From NCBI GenBank assembly GCA_964360445.1, contig CAYHWE010000007.1:1-31075 (forward strand): 31,075 bases of DNA, given 5' to 3'. Under the pieces are notes generated by a model. It made no database searches, was not told the origin of the DNA, and saw nothing but the letters and a program-made list of their open reading frames with translations. Position numbers and translations under genes: made by a program. This document shows positions 1 through 5,465 of the stretch, in pieces. Numbering within the stretch: position 1 is the stretch's first letter; each line of letters begins with the position of its first letter. This stretch comes from CAYHWE01 sp964360445. Its GTDB lineage: Bacteria; Patescibacteriota; Patescibacteriia; Patescibacteriales; JAKAJF01.

Positions 1-278
1 TCATAGAGGTCGGAAGGATCGCCCATACGGACCTGGTTGACGAGCTGGTCAAAAGAGACGCGCGCGGACAGATTATTGTTGATGAAAAATGCCAAACCGG
101 CGCAGATGGCATTTTTGCGGCCGGAGACGTGACCCAAATCGAATATAAGCAAATCACAACAGCAGCAGGACAGGGAACAATCGCCGCGCTTGCCGCCTAT
201 CAATATCTACAGCTTAAAAAAGGAAAGACGGCGGTCGTCCTGGATAGGAGCGTAAAAAACCACTCAAAACCGAAATAG
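1..278 (+). CDS. trxB: Thioredoxin reductase, C-terminal fragment
   Basis: The gene is cut by the window edge. The reading frame begins at base 3 and gives the last 91 residues before TAG at 276-278. It shows the FAD-binding signature of the thioredoxin reductase/AhpF family: GIFAAGDVT, whose Asp contacts the flavin ribityl chain, then YKQITTAAGQG near the C-terminus. The family is a flavoprotein that passes electrons from NAD(P)H to thioredoxin. The redox-active CxxC would lie upstream of the window. A thioredoxin gene lies 1.4 kb downstream on the other strand, which fits. The tail after the signature (KKGKTAVVLDRS...) is about 20 residues longer than the core needs. An AhpF-like or related flavoprotein disulfide reductase is the alternative. 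Confidence 0.78.
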   Translation, partial: IEVGRIAHTDLVDELVKRDARGQIIVDEKCQTGADGIFAAGDVTQIEYKQITTAAGQGTIAALAAYQYLQLKKGKTAVVLDRSVKNHSKPK

Positions 279-371
279 CATCAAGTTCATCTCAACCCCT
301 ACACAATGGGATACATTAAACAATTCAGCCCGTCGCCGATACACAGAAAAGGTTTCGAGCCGATAAAAAGC

Positions 372-400
372 TTGTTGCCAGGAAAAAAATAACATATAAT
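372..400 (+). promoter_or_regulatory. Sigma70-type promoter for the methyltransferase gene
   Basis: The -35 is TTGTTG (372-377), the spacer is 17 bp and the -10 is a perfect TATAAT (395-400). The expected transcript start is near 407, about 19 nt before the ATG at 426. It lies in the gap after the thioredoxin reductase fragment. Confidence 0.55.
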
Positions 401-425
401 AAGAGTAGGTAATTTAAATAAATTT

Positions 426-983
426 ATGTATAGACTAACAGGAGGAAATGTCCTGATAGACCCAGAGCTCATCATAAAAAAATCCGGAATTTCAGAAAAG
501 ATGAAAGTCGCGGATTTAGGGTGCGGGGCACTAGGACATTTTGTTTTTCCGACCGCGAAAGTTGTAGGAAAAAAAGGCAAGGTGTATGCGGTCGACATCT
601 TAAAAACAATTCTTGAGAATCTGCAAAAAAGAGCGAAACAAGAGGGCTTGGACAATATCATAGAAATTGTCTGGACGGACTTAGAGGTTTTCGGAGCGAC
701 AAAAATAGAATCAGGCAGCTTGGATGTGGCGATGCTTATCAACACCCTATACCAATCGCACAAAAGAGTTGAAATTTTAAGAGAATCCATCAGGATGTTA
801 AAGAAGGATGGCAAGCTGCTTGTCGTTGAATGGGAAAACATAGCGACGCCATTGGGGCCTCCGGCCGAAGAAAGAGTAAAGCCCGAATCATTGATTTCCG
901 CGGCGCCAAAACTTGGGCTAAAATTAGAGGAAGAATTTGAGGCTGGACAATATCATTACGGATTAATATTTACTAAATTATAA
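426..983 (+). CDS. Class I SAM-dependent methyltransferase
   Basis: A 185-residue protein with the Rossmann methyltransferase fold. Motif I is VADLGCGALGHF (about residues 28-39), followed by an acidic strand end at VYAVDI (motif II), a DVAMLINTLYQ strand (motif IV) and the LKKDGKLLVVEW strand with its turn (motifs V/VI). The closest general type is the UbiE/Methyltransf_11/25 group, which acts on small molecules, quinones or lipids. Nothing in the sequence fixes the substrate. The start at 426 has no good Shine-Dalgarno. The AGGAGG inside the gene near 440 precedes an ATG in another frame that stops at once, so it does not offer a better start. A promoter lies just upstream. The next gene begins 6 bp after the stop, so the two are probably cotranscribed. 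Confidence 0.8.
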   Translation: MYRLTGGNVLIDPELIIKKSGISEKMKVADLGCGALGHFVFPTAKVVGKKGKVYAVDILKTILENLQKRAKQEGLDNIIEIVWTDLEVFGATKIESGSLDVAMLINTLYQSHKRVEILRESIRMLKKDGKLLVVEWENIATPLGPPAEERVKPESLISAAPKLGLKLEEEFEAGQYHYGLIFTKL

Positions 984-989
984 AAACTT

Positions 990-1379
990 ATGAACCTGTT
1001 AAAATTGAGCTTTTGGTTTAGCCTTAGACCAATTCCATTGTTGCCGATATATGATAAGATCTTTACCGGCTTTGTCGTTCTATTAGGACTATCCTTTATC
1101 TCTTCATTTTTCATAAAAAAGGCTTACCAAAAAAACATTTACAGCCGGATTTTTAATGAAATGTATTCATTCTTTTTTACCAACTTCGGGTTGGGGTTGC
1201 TTCTGCTATTCTTCAACTATGAAGCCGTTCCCCTGCTCTCTGCCCGTTTTTGGTTTATCCTCTGGGCGATAGAAATAGGAGTCTGGACGCACCTAATAGC
1301 AAAGTCGGCGAAAGAAATACCGATCAGAAAAGAACAATTTGAAAAAGAAAAAAAATACAACAAATACCTACCCAAATAA
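990..1379 (+). CDS. Small membrane protein of unknown function
   Basis: A 129-residue hydrophobic protein with three predicted membrane helices at about residues 24-42, 59-77 and 86-104. It ends in a lysine/glutamate-rich cytoplasmic tail (KEQFEKEKKYNKY). I do not recognise a family. The gene starts 6 bp after the methyltransferase stop, so the two form a likely two-gene unit ending at the hairpin at 1392-1431. A role with the methyltransferase, for example on a membrane lipid, is speculation. Confidence 0.7.
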   Translation: MNLLKLSFWFSLRPIPLLPIYDKIFTGFVVLLGLSFISSFFIKKAYQKNIYSRIFNEMYSFFFTNFGLGLLLLFFNYEAVPLLSARFWFILWAIEIGVWTHLIAKSAKEIPIRKEQFEKEKKYNKYLPK

Positions 1380-1391
1380 AACACTCAACAC

Positions 1392-1431
1392 AACAAGTAG
1401 GCCCCAGCCAAACCGCTGGGGCCTACTTGTT
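1392..1431 (+). terminator. Perfect 17-bp hairpin after the membrane protein gene
   Basis: Arms 1392-1408 and 1415-1431 are perfectly complementary (core GCCCCAGC/GCTGGGGC) around a 6-nt loop. The hairpin starts 13 bp after the stop codon. The downstream tail is only moderately U-rich (TTGTTAATTG), so it is a strong structure but an imperfect intrinsic terminator. Confidence 0.6.
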
Positions 1432-1519
1432 AATTGAAAAACCTTAATAAAATAACCAACATTCGCCATATGAATTTAAAATAAATTTTTTATAAAGAAA
1501 TTATCAAGATTTTTTACAC

Positions 1520-1549
1520 ATTTCCACAGTTAGCCACAAGTTATCCACT
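1520..1549 (+). promoter_or_regulatory. Cluster of three phased DnaA-box-like sites
   Basis: Three same-orientation sites resemble the DnaA box TTATCCACA: ATTTCCACA (1520-1528, 7/9), TTAGCCACA (1530-1538, 8/9) and TTATCCACT (1541-1549, 8/9). They start 10 and 11 bp apart, one helical turn each. The flank at 1460-1519 is very AT-rich and could unwind. This occupies the gene-free stretch 1380-1678, which also holds hairpins at 1392-1431, 1587-1610 and 1628-1665. It may be part of the origin or a DnaA-binding reservoir. The match is by eye only. Confidence 0.4.
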
Positions 1550-1586
1550 GTTTTTATTTTGGCTAACATTAGCAGACATAAAAACT

Positions 1587-1610
1587 AAAGTCCACATTTT
1601 TGTGGACTTT
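1587..1610. repeat. Inverted repeat, first member of a hairpin family
   Basis: Arms AAAGTCCACA (1587-1596) and TGTGGACTTT (1601-1610) pair perfectly around TTTT. The same core AGTCCACA/TGTGGACT recurs 50 bp downstream at 1637-1657, and a covarying form appears at 2190-2209. Confidence 0.6.
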
Positions 1611-1627
1611 ATCCCCAGACGATGTAA

Positions 1628-1665
1628 AAACAAAAGAGTCCACATTTTTGTGGACTCTTTTGTTT
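1628..1665 (-). terminator. Terminator of trxA
   Basis: A 17-bp perfect stem (1628-1644 with 1649-1665) around a TTTT loop lies 14 bp past the trxA stop. On the minus strand the distal arm ends in a T-rich run (CTTTTGTTTTT), giving a typical intrinsic terminator. It contains the GAGTCCACA/TGTGGACTC core shared with the neighbouring repeat. Confidence 0.8.
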
Positions 1666-1678
1666 AAAAATCAATCAG

Positions 1679-2014
1679 TTAGATGTGCTTCTGGATCAAA
1701 TCTTTTATCTCCTCTTTGCTCCTAAACCCGGTTAACTGCTCAACGATCTTACCATTTTTAAATATTATTAATGCCGGAATACTCATAATACCATATTTTT
1801 CTGCCATACCCTGGTTCTCATCCACATTTAATTTACCGACCTTCAACCTATTATCATTCTTCATTTCCTCGGCAAGTTCGTCTATTATCGGCGCCATCAT
1901 CCTACATGGTCCGCACCACGGTGCCCAAAAATCCACCACAACCAGGCCGGAGGCCTGCTCTACTTCACCTTGAAAGTTTTGATCTGAGAATTGCATATTT
2001 TTTATGTTCTCCAT
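1679..2014 (-). CDS. trxA: Thioredoxin
   Basis: A 111-residue thioredoxin from the chosen ATG. It has the active site WAPWCGPC (Cys 34 and 37), the buried Asp before it (VVVDFW), the cis-proline loop (GIMSIPALIIF) and the terminal GxR helix region (LTGFRSKEEIK). It reduces protein disulfides in the cytoplasm using electrons from thioredoxin reductase, whose gene fragment opens this window. The frame stays open to 2056, but starting at MENIKNMQF (2014) places the active site at the usual position. An ATG at 1996 is also possible. No clear Shine-Dalgarno is visible. It is the last gene of a minus-strand unit that begins with two tRNA genes, and it is followed by a strong terminator. Confidence 0.93.
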   Translation of the reverse strand: MENIKNMQFSDQNFQGEVEQASGLVVVDFWAPWCGPCRMMAPIIDELAEEMKNDNRLKVGKLNVDENQGMAEKYGIMSIPALIIFKNGKIVEQLTGFRSKEEIKDLIQKHI

Positions 2015-2066
2015 AAAACACATTTCTGTTCTATGAGAAACTGTTAGTTTATACAAAATAAAACTG

Positions 2067-2137
2067 TGGACCTATGGGGAGTCGAACCCCAGACTCATCC
2101 ATGCCATGGACGTGTATTACCACTATACTATAGGCCC
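2067..2137 (-). tRNA. tRNA-Ala (anticodon GGC)
   Basis: A full cloverleaf on the minus strand. The acceptor stem is GGGCCTA/TAGGTCC with the alanine identity pair G3:U70. The D stem is GTAT/ATAC, the anticodon stem CGTCC/GGATG with loop ATGGCAT, and the T stem TGGGG/CCCCA with loop TTCGACT. The discriminator is A and CCA is not encoded. It is read from the promoter at 2341-2369 after tRNA-Arg and before trxA. Confidence 0.93.
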
Positions 2138-2189
2138 AGATAAATAAATTATAAAATAAAAATAAAGTTATCATGAAGAGTGCTTTTTT

Positions 2190-2209
2190 AGTCTACAATA
2201 TTGTAGACT
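2190..2209. repeat. 20-bp perfect palindrome between two tRNA genes
   Basis: AGTCTACAATATTGTAGACT is its own reverse complement. It matches the AGTCCACA/TGTGGACT hairpin core at 1588-1609 and 1637-1657, with one base changed in each arm so that pairing is kept. T-runs flank it on the plus strand. It could be an operator, a processing signal between the tRNAs, or a terminator-like element. Confidence 0.5.
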
Positions 2210-2220
2210 TTTCTTTAATG

Positions 2221-2293
2221 TGCCCCAACGAGGACTCGAACCTCGATCTTATCCTTAGGACGGATCTGCTCTATCCTGTTGAGCTATCGGGGC
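2221..2293 (-). tRNA. tRNA-Arg (anticodon CCT)
   Basis: Minus-strand cloverleaf. The acceptor is GCCCCGA/TTGGGGC with a G:U pair, the D stem GCTC/GAGC, the anticodon loop GTCCTAA reads AGG, and the T arm carries GAGGTTCGAGTCCTC. The discriminator is A and CCA is not encoded. The outermost anticodon-stem pair is a G/A mismatch. It is the first gene of the tRNA-Arg, tRNA-Ala, trxA unit. Confidence 0.92.
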
Positions 2294-2340
2294 TAATCTA
2301 TTTTTCAAAAAATAAAACACCTTCTTGGCGTCTAAGATGA

Positions 2341-2369
2341 ATTATATTTTACTTTTGACATTCAGTCAA
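2341..2369 (-). promoter_or_regulatory. Promoter of the tRNA-Arg/tRNA-Ala/trxA unit
   Basis: On the minus strand: -35 TTGACT (2369-2364), 17-bp spacer, perfect -10 TATAAT (2346-2341). The start is expected near 2334, about 40 nt before tRNA-Arg. It overlaps the divergent bactofilin promoter. Confidence 0.75.
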
Positions 2370-2384
2370 ATTATGAGGTAATAT
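2355..2384 (+). promoter_or_regulatory. Promoter of the bactofilin gene
   Basis: -35 TTGACA (2355-2360, perfect), 18-bp spacer, -10 TAATAT (2379-2384). Its -35 lies inside the spacer of the opposing tRNA promoter. The two -35 hexamers form the arms of an inverted repeat, TTGAC-ATTCA-GTCAA. Confidence 0.6.
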
Positions 2385-2442
2385 TAAATTAATATTAAAA
2401 TAACTATCAATTAACAATCAAATTTGTTAATCTCTCAAACCT

Positions 2443-2811
2443 ATGTTCAGCAAAGAAGAAAAAATCAACCACAAAGAAGCGGAAACGATTATCGGTCCGT
2501 CGGTAAAGGTAAGCGGCGATTTCAACGGCAACGGCAATATCATCATTGAGGGGACTTTTGATGGCAGCCTGAAAACCAGCGGCAGCCTGTATGTCGGAGA
2601 CAAGGCCAAAATCAAGGCCGACGTCGAAGCCAAAGATGCCCGCATCGGGGGCGAGCTCGATGGGAATATAAAGGTAAACGGTCATTTGGAGATATCTTCT
2701 TCGGCTAAAATTTTAGGCGATATAGAGTGTTCTGATATCTCTATCGCCAAGGGGGCCATATTAAACGGCAAGTGCTCTATGAAAACCCAGGAAAAAACTG
2801 CGGCTAAATAA
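2443..2811 (+). CDS. Bactofilin family protein
   Basis: A 122-residue protein that is mostly a right-handed beta-helix domain (residues about 20-115). Short repeats of the type GNIIIEGTFDGSLKTSGSL and GGELDGNIKVNGHLEI are the hallmark of bactofilin (DUF583). Bactofilins polymerise without nucleotides and act as cytoskeletal scaffolds at the inner membrane, for example placing cell-wall enzymes. The N-terminus (FSKEEKINHKEAE) and C-terminus (KTQEKTAAK) are short polar tails, and there is no membrane helix. The ATG at 2443 has no Shine-Dalgarno; the promoter at 2355-2384 leaves a leader of about 50 nt. The next gene starts 2 bp after the stop, so the two are translated from one message. Confidence 0.88.
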   Translation: MFSKEEKINHKEAETIIGPSVKVSGDFNGNGNIIIEGTFDGSLKTSGSLYVGDKAKIKADVEAKDARIGGELDGNIKVNGHLEISSSAKILGDIECSDISIAKGAILNGKCSMKTQEKTAAK

Positions 2812-2813
2812 AT

Positions 2814-3575
2814 ATGCATGTTTATATTTACGACTCATTTCTCAATCAAAAGAAATACGGATCTTTATTGGCTAAAACAGAAATAAGGATAACAGACCTG
2901 GGGCTCAACGGGAAGGTCATTAGGATCGGCCCGATAAAAAACGTCCGGGAAACGGTTGAGAACGAAATCAGGCGGGGAGCAAAAACAATAATAGCGGTTG
3001 GCGACGACAGCTTAGTGAACCAGGTGGTCGACAGTATCGCCGATACAGGAATCCCCCTTGGCATAATCCCGATAAATACCGGAAAAAATGCGATTTCCAG
3101 GGCTTTTGGTATCACTTCGTCTGAACAGGCGTGTGATATATTGTCCGCAAGGAGAATAGAAAAAATCGATCTAGGAACGATCAATAACAACTCCTTTTTC
3201 ATTTCAAGCCTGGCAATCCCTAATGATGGGACAATAGTGCAGATCAATCAAGAATATTCGATTGAGAGCGCTGCGGCGGGGGAAACCATAGTCGTCAATT
3301 TGCCGACAGACAAAAGGGGGCTGCCCAAAAGTTTCCCATTCAGTCCACAGGACGGCAACATGGAGTTGGTCATAAAAACCCAAAAATCCGGTAGGCTCGG
3401 TCTCCAATCCAAAGAAACGATCCAAAGCATACTGCCTGTTAGTCATCTCACCATCATAAATACAAAAAACCACCCGGTGTTAGCGGATGGCGTCCGTAAT
3501 ATATCTGCTCCGATCAATATCGGCATAAGTAAAAACAGTTTGAATATAATCGTCGGAAAAGATAGGATTTTTTAA
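2814..3575 (+). CDS. Diacylglycerol kinase catalytic domain-like protein
   Basis: A 253-residue protein resembling the DAGK/lipid kinase (YegS/DgkB, NAD kinase-like) fold. The nucleotide-binding motif, normally GGDGT, appears as VGDDSL (residues about 62-67). The following GIPLGIIPINTGKNAISRAFGI matches the family pattern of PxGTxNDFARxLG. A second domain (LGTINNNSFFISSLAI...) corresponds to the beta-sandwich half. The altered glycine-rich loop suggests weakened or different catalysis. The gene follows bactofilin by 2 bp, and its TAA abuts the stop of convergent yidC with no base between. A role in lipid or cell-envelope metabolism is likely, but the substrate is unknown. Confidence 0.72.
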   Translation: MHVYIYDSFLNQKKYGSLLAKTEIRITDLGLNGKVIRIGPIKNVRETVENEIRRGAKTIIAVGDDSLVNQVVDSIADTGIPLGIIPINTGKNAISRAFGITSSEQACDILSARRIEKIDLGTINNNSFFISSLAIPNDGTIVQINQEYSIESAAAGETIVVNLPTDKRGLPKSFPFSPQDGNMELVIKTQKSGRLGLQSKETIQSILPVSHLTIINTKNHPVLADGVRNISAPINIGISKNSLNIIVGKDRIF

Positions 3576-4325
3576 CTATTTGGCGACCTCTCCGCTTATC
3601 ACATCGCTCTTGCCGATATTGTCTTTTCTAAAAATATAAACCTGGTGCAATATAGTTAAGACGGTGATAGTAAACCAATATAAAGACAATCCGCCAGGAA
3701 GAGTAACGCCAATAAAAATCGTTAACGCCGGCATAAAATAAAGCATCTGCTTATTCATGGCGGCCATAATATTTTCATCTTTAGCTCCCTCAGCCTTTGT
3801 TTCCGCTTTTTTCGTTATCATCATCTTGGCCTGCCAGAACTGAGCCAAGCCGGCTAAAATCGCTAAGACAACGCTTGGTTTAGACAGATCAACCAAGCCC
3901 AAAAACATGTTGCTTACTGCTTGCGGCTTTTCAATGAACGGATAAACAAAGCCCAATGTGTTTTCATTGATCCCATTCCTAAAAACCCTGAACACCGCGA
4001 AAAAGAAGGGCAGCTGGATCAACAGGGGCAGGCAAGATGAGAACGGGTTAACCTTGTTCTCTTTATATAAATTCATCATCGCTCTTCCCATTTCCTCTTT
4101 ATTATTAGCGTACTGCGCCTTTATCGCGTCAATTTTCGGTTGAAGATCCTGCAGAGACTTTTGTGATTTTATCGACTGCTTTGATAGCGGCAAAAGCACC
4201 AATTTGATAATTATCGTAAGCAAGATAATAGCCACCCCTAAATCATGGCCAGGGACAATATTATAAAGAAAAACCAATAGATTTAGGATCGGCGCATAAA
4301 GAAAGGCGTGGAATAGATTTGACAT
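3576..4325 (-). CDS. yidC: Membrane protein insertase YidC/Oxa1
   Basis: A 249-residue YidC of the short type found in Gram-positives and CPR bacteria, without the large periplasmic domain. The order is an N-terminal helix, the amphipathic/TM region AIILLTIIIKLVLLPL, the cytoplasmic helical hairpin (KSQKSLQDLQPKIDAIKAQY, continuing to the MNLYKENKVNPF motif), then four further membrane segments (LPLLIQLPFFFAVF and others). The conserved Arg of the hydrophilic groove is replaced by Lys (K41). It inserts small membrane proteins alone or with SecYEG. It is the last gene of rpmH-rnpA-yidD-yidC, a classic origin-proximal order. A 72-bp gap separates it from yidD. Confidence 0.95.
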   Translation of the reverse strand: MSNLFHAFLYAPILNLLVFLYNIVPGHDLGVAIILLTIIIKLVLLPLSKQSIKSQKSLQDLQPKIDAIKAQYANNKEEMGRAMMNLYKENKVNPFSSCLPLLIQLPFFFAVFRVFRNGINENTLGFVYPFIEKPQAVSNMFLGLVDLSKPSVVLAILAGLAQFWQAKMMITKKAETKAEGAKDENIMAAMNKQMLYFMPALTIFIGVTLPGGLSLYWFTITVLTILHQVYIFRKDNIGKSDVISGEVAK

Positions 4326-4397
4326 AATTATATTTGATTAGTTGGTTAATTAGTTTATCAATCCGCAATTTACGGATATCTGGTTTTTGTTTTTGAT

Positions 4398-4646
4398 TCA
4401 TTCCACCGGATCACAGCCGCCATGACTCCATGGGTTGCATCGCAATACCCTCCAGGCCGCCATTGATCCCCCCTTGAATATGCCGTGTTTTTCTATCGCA
4501 TCAATGGCATATTCAGAGCAGGTCGGCTTGTAACGGCAAAAGCCGTGCGGATAAAAGACGCTCAGAATGCCATGGTCAAAAGATAGCGTCTTCTGATAAA
4601 GTCTTATTAAAATAATCATAATATGCTTTGCGGAATAATAAATCAT
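4398..4646 (-). CDS. yidD: Membrane protein insertion efficiency factor YidD
   Basis: An 82-residue member of the YidD family (DUF37/Haemolytic). It shows the signature YQKTLSFDHG, then CRYKPTCSEYAIDAIEKHG (three family Cys positions), and RCNPWSHGGCDPV at the C-terminus. It is a small cytoplasmic, membrane-associated protein that aids YidC-dependent insertion. The ATG at 4646 overlaps the rnpA stop (ATGA), which supports this start through translational coupling. The ATG nine codons later is less likely. Confidence 0.95.
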   Translation of the reverse strand: MIYYSAKHIMIILIRLYQKTLSFDHGILSVFYPHGFCRYKPTCSEYAIDAIEKHGIFKGGSMAAWRVLRCNPWSHGGCDPVE

Positions 4647-4975
4647 TTTAATGCTCTTAGTCTTTTAAGGTTAGACATGACTGAACTTTCTATTTCCTGG
4701 AATTTTTTATCCCTTATCTCCGGCAGAACGATCACGACATAATCATTTGGTTTAATTTTATCTAATGTTAGCCTAAAAATTTCTTTAAGCCTTCTCCTGA
4801 TCCTATTGCGATCCACTGCCTTCTTGCTTATCTTGCCGCTAACAATAACGCCCAGCCTAACATCACCCGTTTTATTGTTAATCGTCTTAATGCCCAGCAA
4901 TTTGTCATAGCTGGACATCCCTTCTTTGAAAACACGGTCAAATTCTTTATCTTTTGTTATTTTTCCGATTTTCAC
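4643..4975 (-). CDS. rnpA: Ribonuclease P protein component
   Basis: RnpA, the basic protein subunit that helps the RNase P RNA mature tRNA 5' ends. Signatures are the N-terminal KDKEFDRVFKEG and the RNR helix AVDRNRIRRRLKEIFR, followed by YVVIVLPEIRDKKF. The frame is open to an ATG at 5017, but the 14 extra residues (MYSDNSECFCLNDT) do not resemble RnpA and are encoded by a terminator-like hairpin. I prefer the GTG at 4975, which begins MKIGKITKDKEF and gives 110 residues, close to the family norm. No Shine-Dalgarno supports either choice. It follows rpmH and is coupled to yidD. Confidence 0.9.
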   Translation of the reverse strand: MKIGKITKDKEFDRVFKEGMSSYDKLLGIKTINNKTGDVRLGVIVSGKISKKAVDRNRIRRRLKEIFRLTLDKIKPNDYVVIVLPEIRDKKFQEIESSVMSNLKRLRALK

Positions 4976-4980
4976 AGTAT

Positions 4981-5013
4981 CGTTTAAACAAAAACACTCC
5001 GAATTATCGGAGT
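4981..5013 (-). terminator. Hairpin with U-tract between rpmH and rnpA
   Basis: On the minus strand ACTCCGA (5013-5007) pairs with TCGGAGT (5002-4996) around a 4-nt loop, followed at once by GTTTTTGTTT. This is a compact intrinsic terminator or attenuator placed directly after rpmH. It would allow far more L34 than RnpA to be made. Confidence 0.65.
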
Positions 5014-5026
5014 ACATTTGTAGGAT

Positions 5027-5164
5027 TTACTTTGTTAGTCTTTTTCTTCCTTTCGCCTTTCTTCTTTTTATCACATTTTTTCCATTCTTTGTCTGCATCC
5101 TATTGCGGAACCCATGCTTCTTTTTCGCTCTTTTTTTATTTGGTTGATACGTTCTTTTTGGCAT
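5027..5164 (-). CDS. rpmH: 50S ribosomal protein L34
   Basis: A 45-residue, very basic protein beginning MPKRTYQPNKKRAKKKHGFR and ending KAKGRKRLTK. This is the complete L34 pattern (KRTYQP, HGFRxRM, GRxVIxRRRxKGRxxL), and the motif NRMQTKNGKNVIKRRKAKGR is intact. It is a structural protein of the large ribosomal subunit. It is first in the minus-strand rpmH-rnpA-yidD-yidC group. No Shine-Dalgarno is evident before the ATG at 5164, as for several neighbours. Its promoter is at 5214-5242. Confidence 0.97.
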   Translation of the reverse strand: MPKRTYQPNKKRAKKKHGFRNRMQTKNGKNVIKRRKAKGRKRLTK

Positions 5165-5213
5165 ATTTTTAAAACAAACAAGTCTGACAACAGACTCAGT
5201 ATTTATATCCTTA

Positions 5214-5242
5214 ATCTAACATATTCTTATAAGACAAGTCAA
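5214..5242 (-). promoter_or_regulatory. Promoter of rpmH
   Basis: On the minus strand: -35 TTGACT (5242-5237), 17-bp spacer, -10 TTAGAT (5219-5214). The start near 5207 leaves a 40-nt leader with a small hairpin, AGTCTG/CAGACT (5181-5196). Confidence 0.6.
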
Positions 5243-5252
5243 CCCATCGCCA

Positions 5253-5272
5253 TTATCCACCCCTTATCAACA
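5253..5272 (+). promoter_or_regulatory. Pair of DnaA-box-like sites between rpmH and dnaA promoters
   Basis: TTATCCACC (5253-5261) and TTATCAACA (5264-5272) each match 8 of 9 bases of the DnaA box TTATCCACA. They lie in the same orientation, 11 bp apart. They sit between the rpmH -35 and the dnaA -10, where DnaA commonly binds to start replication or to repress its own gene. The stretch 5165-5465 has no gene; it holds both promoters, these boxes and the structured dnaA leader. Confidence 0.5.
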
Positions 5273-5312
5273 CCTTTTAAACACTGGGGATATTTTATTA
5301 TTGTTTTTACCC

Positions 5313-5321
5313 TGCTATACT
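5313..5321 (+). promoter_or_regulatory. Likely dnaA promoter (extended -10)
   Basis: An extended -10, TG-C-TATACT (5313-5321), without a good -35. This is typical of extended -10 promoters. Transcription from about 5328 leaves a leader of roughly 138 nt before the preferred dnaA start. The DnaA-box pair lies about 40 bp upstream. Confidence 0.45.
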
Positions 5322-5354
5322 TTATATGAGATTCAAAAGTCTTCTTTTTTATTT

Positions 5355-5447
5355 GCCCCGCGCAACCGGAAGACGCCAGGCCCCTAGCTGGTGATGAGGC
5401 GCTTACGCCTTAAAATCTCCCGCTATCCGGCGGATGATTTGCGGGGC
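5355..5447 (+). ncRNA. Structured RNA element in the dnaA leader
   Basis: The leader folds by eye into a closed multibranch shape. P1 is GCCCCGC (5355-5361) with GCGGGGC (5441-5447). P2 is CCGGA (5366-5370) with TCCGG (5426-5430). P3 is CGCCAG (5374-5379) with CTGGTG (5388-5393). P4 is TGAGGCG (5395-5401) with CGCCTTA (5406-5412), loop CTTA. P3 and P4 each contain a G:U pair that forms only in plus-strand RNA, pointing to the dnaA message. It ends 18 nt before the dnaA ATG. I do not recognise a known riboswitch class. Confidence 0.4.
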
Positions 5448-5465
5448 TCAAATAATCTTTTCCCT

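Noticed and set aside
299..841. 180-codon open frame opposite the first methyltransferase
   Set aside because: It overlaps a clear methyltransferase with conserved motifs, and its own translation has no motif.
5391..5465. 25-residue N-terminal extension of DnaA from GTG 5391
   Set aside because: Unlike known DnaA N-termini, lacks a ribosome-binding site and overlaps the folded leader; kept only as an alternative.
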